From NCBI RefSeq assembly GCF_019468565.1, contig NZ_CP080521.1, positions 1,674,001 to 1,738,000 of the forward strand: DNA of 64,000 bases, given 5' to 3'. The stretch is from Pseudonocardia sp. DSM 110487. GTDB taxonomy: Bacteria; Actinomycetota; Actinomycetes; Mycobacteriales; Pseudonocardiaceae. Below, one piece after another: positions 58,535-64,000 of this stretch (positions within the stretch are counted from its first letter, which is position 1; each line of letters opens with the position of its first letter). The notes under the pieces are model-generated. The model saw only the letters and a program-made list of their open reading frames with translations. It made no database searches and was not told where the DNA came from. The position numbers were made by a program, and so were the translations under genes.

Positions 58535-59121
58535 AGGCCCTGCTCGCCACCCGCAACCCGGGCAAGCTCGCCGAGCTGCGCCGGATGCTCGCCGACGGCC
58601 CGTTCGAGGTGCTGGGGCTCGCCGACGTGCCGGAGTTCCCGGAGGCCCCCGAGACGGGCGCCACGTTCGCCGAGAACGCGCTCGCGAAGGCGCGCGACGC
58701 CGCGGCCGCCACCGGCCTCCCGTCCGTGGCTGACGACTCGGGACTCGCCGTCGAGGCGCTGAACGGAATGCCCGGCGTGCTGTCGGCGCGCTGGTGCGGT
58801 CGCCACGGCGACGACCTCGCCAACCTCGAGCTGCTGCTGGGCCAGCTCGCCGACGTGCCCGACGAGCGGCGCGGAGCCGCGTTCGTCTGCGCGGCGGCGC
58901 TGGTGGTGCCGGGCGGGCCGGAGACCGTGGTGCACGGCGAGTGGCCCGGGCGGATCGTGCGGGCGCCCCGCGGCTCCGGCGGCTTCGGCTACGACCCGAT
59001 CTTCGTGCCGGACGGCGAGGAGCGCACCTCCGCGGAGCTCACCCCCGAGGAGAAGGACGCCGCCTCCCACCGCGGCCGCGCCATGCGCGCCCTCCTGCCC
59101 CACCTGCACGCCCTGACCTGA
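58531..59121 (+). CDS. rdgB: dITP/XTP pyrophosphatase (HAM1 family)
   Basis: A 196-residue house-cleaning nucleotide pyrophosphatase. The substrate and Mg motifs are TRNPGKLAELRRML, ADDSGLAVEALNGMPGVLSARWCG and GSGGFGYDPIFVPDG. GTG 58531 overlaps the rph stop. The rph-rdgB pair matches Rv1340-Rv1341 and ends the conserved core segment. Confidence 0.94.
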   Translation: MKALLATRNPGKLAELRRMLADGPFEVLGLADVPEFPEAPETGATFAENALAKARDAAAATGLPSVADDSGLAVEALNGMPGVLSARWCGRHGDDLANLELLLGQLADVPDERRGAAFVCAAALVVPGGPETVVHGEWPGRIVRAPRGSGGFGYDPIFVPDGEERTSAELTPEEKDAASHRGRAMRALLPHLHALT

Positions 59122-59168
59122 ATCCGGGACGCTTCCTCGTTCATGGACGCGGTGGCACGCTGTGGGGG

Positions 59169-59906
59169 ATGAGGACCTACGGGCAGTACTGCCCGATCGC
59201 GCGGTCGTCGGAGCTGCTGGGCGAGCGCTGGACCATGATCATCCTCCGCAACATCCTCGTCGGCTTCCAGACCTTCAACGAGATCGCCGACGGTGCCCCC
59301 GGGCTGTCTCGTGGACTGCTGTCCAAACGACTGCGGGAGCTGGAGCGCGCCGGGATCATCGAGATCCGTCCCAAGCCCGACGGCCATGGCTCGATCTACG
59401 AGCCCACGCAGGCGGGCCGGGAGCTCTCGGAGCTCATGTTGGTGCTCGAGCGCTGGGGTCGAAGGTGGGCGGAGCTGAAGCCCGAACACGCCCATCCAGG
59501 CGTGGTGCTGTGGGCGTGGGCGAGCTTCTTCCTGGACCGCGACCGACTCCCGCGGCGCCGGGTGGTGATCCGCTTCGAGTATCCGACGCTGCCGGGTCCC
59601 GCCCGTAGGAGCTGGCTGCTAATCGAGGCGCGCGACGTCGAGTACTGCCTGAAGCATCCGGGCGGCGAAGAGGAACTCATCGTCGTCGTCCATGATCCGC
59701 AGGCGTTCGTCCGCTGGCACATGGGGCAGATCCAGTGGCGCGACGCCTTGCGCTCCGGGGCGATCGAGGTGACGGGATCCCCGGAGCTGGCCAGGGCGCT
59801 TCCGACCTGGAACCGGCACGGATGGGCGGCCGACGACCCGCGGGCGGGCTACGACGGATCGACCCGGCACGAGCCTGTCCCCGAGCTGGCCGACACTCCC
59901 ACCTGA
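59169..59906 (+). CDS. HxlR family transcriptional regulator
   Basis: A 245-residue regulator. ATG 59169 is preceded by GGGGG. The N-terminal CPIARSSELLGERWTMIILRNILVGFQTFNEI, followed by GLSRGLLSKRLRELERAGII, is the HxlR winged helix with its conserved Cys9. An additional C-terminal domain of about 135 residues (SCP2-like, EYCLKHPGGEEELIVVVHDPQAFVRWHMGQ) is fused. It lies 86 bp upstream of the FAD oxidase and may control it. Confidence 0.87.
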   Translation: MRTYGQYCPIARSSELLGERWTMIILRNILVGFQTFNEIADGAPGLSRGLLSKRLRELERAGIIEIRPKPDGHGSIYEPTQAGRELSELMLVLERWGRRWAELKPEHAHPGVVLWAWASFFLDRDRLPRRRVVIRFEYPTLPGPARRSWLLIEARDVEYCLKHPGGEEELIVVVHDPQAFVRWHMGQIQWRDALRSGAIEVTGSPELARALPTWNRHGWAADDPRAGYDGSTRHEPVPELADTPT

Positions 59907-59992
59907 GCCTCTGCGGCCGGCTCGGGTTCAGACTTTGCACTTCCTGGGCGCAGCCATCGGCGTCACGATCCGCGCACACCAGGAGGTGCGAA

Positions 59993-61384
59993 ATGACGAC
60001 GATCGAGGGCGCCAACATCGAGACGCTGACGGCGAACTTCGCCGGCGAAGTGATCCAGCCTCAGGAGGCGGGCTTCGACACCGCCCGCCAGATCTGGAAC
60101 GGGCACGTGCAACGGCGGCCGGCCCTGATCGCCCGTTGCCGAGGCGCCGCCGATGTCATGGCCGCCGTGCGCTTCTGCCGCGACAACGACCTGCCGGCGT
60201 CCGTGCGGGGCGGTGGGCACGCCGTGGCAGGCCATGCCATCTGTGACGGCGGGGTCGTCATCGACCTCTCCGCCATGACCGGATCGCGGGTCGATCCACT
60301 TGCGCGCACCATCCAGCTGCAAGGCGGTTGTCTCACCGCCCACCTCGACCGGGAGAGCCAGGCATTCGGGTTGGCCACCACGGGCGGAATCGTCAGCCAC
60401 ACCGGGATGGGTGGCCTGACCCTTGGCGGCGGGCTCGGTCACCTGATGCGCAAGCTCGGCCTCGCCATCGACCGCCTCCGGTCCTGCGATGTGGTCACCG
60501 CCGACGGGGAGTTCGTCGTGGCCAGCGAACTGGAGCACCCGGAGCTGTACTGGGCGTTGCGGGGCGGGGGCGGCAACTTCGGCATCGTGACCAGCTTCAC
60601 CTTCGAACTGCAACCCCTCGGCCCGACCGTGCTGGCCGGGATGGTGGCATGGCCCATGGACAAGGCTCCGAAGGTCCTGCGGTTCCTCCGGGAGTTCATG
60701 GCCGAGGCGCCCGACGAGGTGGGCATGATGGCCAACCTGCGGTTGGCCCCGTCGCTGCCGATCGTGCCCGAAGAGCTACACGGCAAGCCGATCGTCGCCT
60801 TGATCGTCACCTACGCCGGACCGGCCGACGACGGGCGCGACGTGCTGGGGCCGATCCGGCAGCTCGGCAGCCCCGCGCTCGACGCATTGACGACCAAGCC
60901 GTACGTCGCCCACCAGAAGATGTTCGACGCCGCATACCCCCACGGCCGGCACTACTACTGGAAGGCCCACAAGCTGGGCCCGCTTTCCGACGAGATCATC
61001 GACGTGGTCGTCGAGCACGCTGAGCAGGTCACGTCACCGCTGTCGGCGATTCCGATCTTCTGCCTCGGCGGCGCCGTGGCAAGGACGCCCGAGGAATCGA
61101 CCGCCTTCCCCTACCGGGACGCCTGCCATGACCTCAACGTCGTGGCGTCGTGGCTGCCCGAGGAAGTCGGCGACGCCGACCGCCACATCGGGTGGGTACG
61201 CAAGCTCTTCTCCGCGCTGGAGCCCTACAGTCGTGGCGTCTACGTGAACTTCACCGGCGACGACGCGGCCGAGCGCGTGCGACAGGCCTACACCGATGTC
61301 CAGTGGGCCCGGCTGACCGCGCTCAAGGCCAGGTACGACCCCACGAACTTCTTCCGCATGAACGCCAACATCCCGCCCGGGTAG
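59993..61384 (+). CDS. FAD-binding oxidoreductase, berberine-bridge-enzyme type (second copy)
   Basis: A 463-residue flavoprotein; AGGAGG is 6 nt before ATG 59993. RGGGHAVAGHAICDGG carries the FAD-linking His, and GGGGNFGIVTSFTF follows. The C-terminal BBE segment has YVNFTGDDAAERVRQAYTDVQWARLTALKARYDPTNFFRMNANI. It resembles the protein at 668 along its length, so the two are paralogues. The second covalent Cys is missing in both. Substrate unknown. Confidence 0.9.
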   Translation: MTTIEGANIETLTANFAGEVIQPQEAGFDTARQIWNGHVQRRPALIARCRGAADVMAAVRFCRDNDLPASVRGGGHAVAGHAICDGGVVIDLSAMTGSRVDPLARTIQLQGGCLTAHLDRESQAFGLATTGGIVSHTGMGGLTLGGGLGHLMRKLGLAIDRLRSCDVVTADGEFVVASELEHPELYWALRGGGGNFGIVTSFTFELQPLGPTVLAGMVAWPMDKAPKVLRFLREFMAEAPDEVGMMANLRLAPSLPIVPEELHGKPIVALIVTYAGPADDGRDVLGPIRQLGSPALDALTTKPYVAHQKMFDAAYPHGRHYYWKAHKLGPLSDEIIDVVVEHAEQVTSPLSAIPIFCLGGAVARTPEESTAFPYRDACHDLNVVASWLPEEVGDADRHIGWVRKLFSALEPYSRGVYVNFTGDDAAERVRQAYTDVQWARLTALKARYDPTNFFRMNANIPPG

Positions 61385-61418
61385 TGCTCAGTGCCGATGT
61401 TCGCTCCGCAAGCTCCGC

Positions 61419-61817
61419 TCAGTCGGTCGGGTCGGGTTCGGCCAGTACCCGGCGGGCGACGGCGAACGCGGAGTTGGCGGCGGGGACGCCGCAGTAGATC
61501 GCGCTCTGCAGCAGCACCTCGACGATCTCCTCGCGGGTGAGGCCGTTGCGCAGGGCGGCGCGCAGGTGCATCTCCAGCTCGGCGTAGTGGCCGTGGGCGA
61601 TGAGCGCGGTGAGGGTGATGGCGCTGCGCATCCGCCGGTCGAGGCCGGGACGGGTCCAGATGCCGCCCCACGCGTACCGGGTGATCAGCTCCTGGAAGTC
61701 GGCCGTGACGGCGTCTGCGCGGGCGATCGCGGCGTCGACGTGGTCGGCCCCGAGCACCTCGCGGCGCACGGCGAGGCCGTCGGGGTCGAGGTCGAGGGTG
61801 GGCTGCTCCGTGGTCAC
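61419..61817 (-). CDS. Carboxymuconolactone decarboxylase family protein (PcaC-like)
   Basis: A 132-residue protein. GTG 61817 (MTTEQPTLDL) is favoured over GTG 61826 because TACGGT (61830-61825) lies exactly 7 nt upstream. The segment RREVLGADHVDAAI and LTREEIVEVLLQSAIYCGVPAANSAFAVARRVL match 4-carboxymuconolactone decarboxylase, with the catalytic CMD-type Cys-Gly-x-Pro. The enzyme acts in the beta-ketoadipate pathway. No pca genes are adjacent, so an alternative role as an alkylhydroperoxidase-like protein is possible. Confidence 0.8.
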   Translation of the reverse strand: MTTEQPTLDLDPDGLAVRREVLGADHVDAAIARADAVTADFQELITRYAWGGIWTRPGLDRRMRSAITLTALIAHGHYAELEMHLRAALRNGLTREEIVEVLLQSAIYCGVPAANSAFAVARRVLAEPDPTD

Positions 61818-61909
61818 GCACCGCACCGTAGCTGCCGCTGAGGTGAACGAGCGGTGTCGAGCGCCACCCTTCCCGTGCCGCGGTTTCGGACGCCGGTACC
61901 TTCGGTCGA

Positions 61910-62602
61910 GTGAGCTGGGGACGGATCGCCGCCATGGGCATTGGCGTGCTCGTGGGCGTTGTGATCGTCTTCCTGCTGTTCCAGACCGGCACCGACCTGC
62001 TGGACGTCCGCACGGCCGTGCAGGCTGCTGGCCTCTGGGCGCCGCTGCTGTTCGTGCTGTTGCAGGGCATGGTCACGGTCACGCCGGTCCCGCGCACGGT
62101 GTTCACGGTGGCGGCCGGCGTGCTGTTCGGCGGGATCGCGGGCGTTGCGCTCGCCGTGGCGGGCACCTCGCTTGCAGCTGGCGTCGCGTTCTGGCTGGTC
62201 AGGCTGATGGGCGGCCGGTTCGTCCGCCGGCACGCCGACCACCGCGTCATGACGTGGGTGCGCGCCCGGCTGGACCGCAACGGTCTCCTCGCGATGGTGT
62301 CGCTGCGCCTGATCCCGGCCGTGCCGTTCTCGGCGATGAACTACGCCTCTGCGCTGTCGGGCGTGCGCTTCGTGCCCTACCTGCTGGGCACGGTGCTGGG
62401 TGTCCTGCCCGGGACGATCGGGATCGTGATCCTCGGCGATGCCGCGGTGGGTGGCAACCCGCACCCGGCGATGCTGCTGGTCTCGGTGTGCTCGGGTGCC
62501 GTCGGGCTCACAGGGGCGCTGATCGCGGCCCGGCGACCAGCGAGTGCGCCAGTCGCCACGGCCGGTGGAGACGCGGAGCCCCAGGTGGGGAGCCCCGCGT
62601 AG
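61910..62602 (+). CDS. TVP38/TMEM64 (DedA-like) membrane protein
   Basis: A 230-residue protein with about six membrane spans. FTVAAGVLFGGIAGVALAVAGTSLAAGVAFWLVRLMGGRFVRR and RNGLLAMVSLRLIPAVPFSAMNYASALSGVRFVPYLLGTVLGVLPGT carry the VTT-domain motifs G-x-x-x-G and R-x-x-P. The family supports membrane lipid homeostasis. GTG 61910 follows TACCTT by 7 nt. It converges on the tRNA/HNH unit with a 4-bp gap. Confidence 0.88.
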   Translation: MSWGRIAAMGIGVLVGVVIVFLLFQTGTDLLDVRTAVQAAGLWAPLLFVLLQGMVTVTPVPRTVFTVAAGVLFGGIAGVALAVAGTSLAAGVAFWLVRLMGGRFVRRHADHRVMTWVRARLDRNGLLAMVSLRLIPAVPFSAMNYASALSGVRFVPYLLGTVLGVLPGTIGIVILGDAAVGGNPHPAMLLVSVCSGAVGLTGALIAARRPASAPVATAGGDAEPQVGSPA

Positions 62603-62606
62603 TCGG

Positions 62607-62683
62607 TGGTGCCGGCGATGGGATTCGAACCCACACTGTCGGCGTTCTAAGCGCCGCCTCTCTGCCAGTTGGAGTACGCCGGC
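62607..62683 (-). tRNA. Class I tRNA with anticodon UAG, CCA encoded
   Basis: The minus-strand RNA folds as a full cloverleaf: 7-bp acceptor GCCGGCG/CGCCGGC, 3-bp D stem with GG in the loop, anticodon stem CGGCG/CGCCG with loop CTTAGAA, a 5-nt variable loop ACAGT, T arm GTGGG TTCGAAT CCCAT, then A73 and CCA. The anticodon UAG reads CUA (leucine), but bacterial tRNA-Leu normally has a long variable arm, absent here. Charging identity is therefore unclear. The 5' half overlaps the end of the HNH gene on the same strand. Confidence 0.85.
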
Positions 62684-63321
62684 TTCCTGTTACGCCGGCA
62701 CCAGGTGTCGGTGATGGCGTGGCAGTTCGGGCACAGGATACGGAGGTTCTCGAGCCGGTTGTCGGTGTGGTCACCGTTGATGTGATCAAGGTGCAGAGGC
62801 AGCGGCTTGCCCTGCCATCTGGTGATGCCGCACTCGGCGCACTTCGGTGCAAGCAGCCCCGCCTCGATGAGGCGCTTGCGCAGGTTCGAGTTGCCGCGGT
62901 ACGTGGACCGTCGAACGAGGATCTCCTCCAACGGGATCTTCGGACGTCTCAGACCTCGTGCCCATCGAGTGCCCGTGAAGTGCGACGTGTCCAAGCCTGA
63001 TGTCCGGATGTGGCCAACGATCATGCGATGCACGCCACCGTTTGGCGTGTATCCCAGACGTCGGCTCACCTCGGACACCGAGTCGCTCGCTGCCACCGCC
63101 TCCGCGAGATCCTCCAGCGACCAGGAGCGCCGGTGTTGCCGTACACCCTCGGCGGAAAACGGGATGTGCGACGCATCCAGCCCAAGGCGCGCGATGTGTC
63201 TTCGGAGCAAGTCGTACTTGCCTGGGTGAAGCCCGAGCCGGCGCCACACCTCACTGAGCGTCCGGCTCGCCGCCACGGCGGCTTTGAGCTGCTCGTCCGT
63301 CCAACTCCGCGCTCGGGGCAT
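62647..63321 (-). CDS. HNH endonuclease running into a tRNA gene
   Basis: A 224-residue nuclease. ATG 63321 follows TAGCGT by 7 nt, so the mRNA is probably leaderless. Two 50-residue helical repeats with the same pattern (RSWTDEQLKAAVAAS and RSWSLEDLAEAVAAS, each ending GLDxSH) form a DNA-binding N-terminus. The C-terminal HNH domain has Cys161/Cys164, Cys197/Cys200, His177, His180, Asn188 and a final Cys-Pro-Asn-Cys-His. Residues 214-224 and the TAG stop are encoded by the first 37 nt of the tRNA gene; the stop is its anticodon. A LexA-like box touches the -10 element. Confidence 0.88.
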   Translation of the reverse strand: MPRARSWTDEQLKAAVAASRTLSEVWRRLGLHPGKYDLLRRHIARLGLDASHIPFSAEGVRQHRRSWSLEDLAEAVAASDSVSEVSRRLGYTPNGGVHRMIVGHIRTSGLDTSHFTGTRWARGLRRPKIPLEEILVRRSTYRGNSNLRKRLIEAGLLAPKCAECGITRWQGKPLPLHLDHINGDHTDNRLENLRILCPNCHAITDTWCRRNRKPAYSNWQRGGA

Positions 63322-63328
63322 GATCCCG

Positions 63329-63350
63329 ACGCTATCGAACATGCGTTCGT
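63329..63350 (-). promoter_or_regulatory. LexA/SOS box abutting the HNH -10 element
   Basis: TCGAACATGCGTTCGT (63335-63350, plus strand) matches the mycobacterial SOS consensus TCGAAC-N4-GTTCGA at 11 of 12 fixed positions. It directly adjoins the minus-strand -10 hexamer TAGCGT (63334-63329), an ideal place for LexA repression. Confidence 0.75.
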
Positions 63351-63388
63351 AGGCTGTCGTGAAGATCGCGAGTTGTCCACAAGCAGTG

Positions 63389-63754
63389 CTAGATCAAGCG
63401 GTCGGTCAGCTCCGCAGGCGCACGCATGCGCCAGGCGTCGAGGATCAGTTCCTCCAGCCGTGGCAGATCGACGCGCTTAAGCCACACCATCACCAGCGGC
63501 AGGCCGTCGTAGCTCGGGTGCGTGAAGAACAGCTCGGGCTCGCCCAGCAGCAGCGCCTGCTTCTCCGCCTCGTCGCCGACGTACAGCACGGCGACGTCGG
63601 TGCGGATCACGCGCCGCCTGCCGGGCTCGCGCTCGGGGTAGGACCACACGAAGCCCTTGTTCCCGACGCGGAAGTCGAAGCCATCGCTCGGGATCTCCTC
63701 GACGCCGGGCAGCGCGAGCGCGATCCGGCGCACGTCGTCGTCGGTGGCCACCAA
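63389..63754 (-). CDS. MmcQ/YjbR family protein
   Basis: A 121-residue protein. GTG 63754 follows GGAGGGGG. It begins MVATDDDVRRIALALPGVEEIPSDGFDFRVGNKGFVW and ends with DLPRLEELILDAWRMRAPAELTDRLI, the usual pattern of this small double-wing fold, related to DNA-binding YjbR. Function is not established. It starts 23 bp after the truncated gene, so both may share an operon; HNH downstream has its own promoter. Confidence 0.85.
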   Translation of the reverse strand: MVATDDDVRRIALALPGVEEIPSDGFDFRVGNKGFVWSYPEREPGRRRVIRTDVAVLYVGDEAEKQALLLGEPELFFTHPSYDGLPLVMVWLKRVDLPRLEELILDAWRMRAPAELTDRLI

Positions 63755-63777
63755 ACCCCCTCCTCCGACGCGAGATC

Positions 63778-64000
63778 CTAGGGCCGGGTGACATCGGAGT
63801 GGCGGGCGATCGTGGCAGCGGCCCGCCGCACGCCGCAGACGTGCGTGCGTGGCACGAGGTCATCGAGGAATCCGTAGCGGCCTGCGAGCTCGACGGACCG
63901 GGGGTTTCCCTCGGCGGCGCATGCGCGGGTGCGTCGCCACCAGTCGCCGATGTCGCCCCAGCCGGGGGCGGCGAGGGAGCCCCCGAACTCGTGGACGGCC
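63778..64000 (-). CDS. C-terminal part of an unrecognised protein
   Basis: The frame from the window edge to TAG (63778-63780) encodes the last 73 residues (GWGDIGDWWRRTRACAAEGN and LAGRYGFLDDLVPRTHVCGV among them). The composition is protein-like, with a Cys in each half, but no family was recognised. It probably shares a transcript with the MmcQ/YjbR gene. The start lies beyond the window. Confidence 0.55.
   Translation of the reverse strand, partial: AVHEFGGSLAAPGWGDIGDWWRRTRACAAEGNPRSVELAGRYGFLDDLVPRTHVCGVRRAAATIARHSDVTRP

Noticed and set aside
62647..62649. Amber suppressor tRNA reading its own gene's stop codon
   Set aside because: The anticodon UAG pairs with CUA, not with the UAG codon; a suppressor would need anticodon CUA.
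62607..62683. Prophage or integrative element attachment site at the tRNA
   Set aside because: No integrase gene and no repeated tRNA 3' segment were found in the window; an element boundary cannot be shown.
62607..63321. IscB/HEARO-type RNA-guided nuclease or group I intron homing gene
   Set aside because: The HNH protein has no RuvC part or bridge helix, and the tRNA is uninterrupted, so no intron is present.

Overview
The window is very GC-rich DNA with dense, mostly GTG/ATG-started genes. It carries actinobacterial markers: mycothiol amidase Mca, the Mec/CysO/CysM cysteine route, an ECF sigma with a ZAS anti-sigma, XRE-DUF5753, a SARP/AfsR-type regulator and an NDMA-dependent alcohol dehydrogenase. 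The gene content fits a Pseudonocardia-like member of the Pseudonocardiales; the genus is an inference from gene content only. Many genes carry a TAnnnT hexamer 5-8 nt before the start codon, the signature of leaderless actinobacterial transcripts.

Layout. 1-6.8 kb: accessory genes (partial 2-hydroxyacid dehydrogenase, FAD oxidoreductase, OmpA-like lipoprotein, hydrolase, two TetR regulators). 6.8-22 kb: an aromatic-acid block. It holds a large SARP-type regulator behind a perfect 16-bp TetR palindrome, then boxC-boxB (aerobic benzoyl-CoA epoxidation and ring cleavage), benzoate-CoA ligase, an NDMA-dependent alcohol dehydrogenase and a MoxR/VWA protein. An XRE/DUF6879 locus and a flavin monooxygenase are interleaved. 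The boxC and ligase promoters share the same -35/-10 spacing and the same upstream motif. 22-27 kb: an FHA protein next to a Ser/Thr kinase with a DUF3558-like external region, an F420-type oxidoreductase/hydrolase pair with a MerR regulator, then about 1 kb of non-coding repeats containing a large imperfect inverted repeat. 27.7-33.7 kb: a minus-strand operon of DUF4331, TPR and NicO-like membrane proteins followed by an ECF sigma/anti-sigma pair. 33.9-43.9 kb: mca, a FetB-like permease, ctaD-serB, a SEC-C protein, a PTH2-like protein, an iron-siderophore binding lipoprotein with an IdeR-like box, and an SDR/MarR pair. 44-59.1 kb: a core block in the same order as the M. tuberculosis dinG-pncB-clpS-mec-cysO-cysM-rhomboid-murI-Rv1339-rph-rdgB region, with local insertions. 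59.1-64 kb: HxlR regulator, a second FAD oxidoreductase, a carboxymuconolactone decarboxylase family protein, a TVP38 membrane protein and the most unusual locus of the window.

That locus (62607-63350, minus strand) encodes an HNH endonuclease whose 3' end runs into a tRNA gene. The ORF's amber stop codon is exactly the tRNA anticodon (UAG). The tRNA is a compact class I molecule although UAG is a leucine anticodon and bacterial tRNA-Leu is normally class II. The HNH start has a leaderless -10 hexamer directly abutted by a near-consensus LexA/SOS box. This suggests a DNA-damage-inducible nuclease-tRNA unit and is the best candidate for an undescribed system here.
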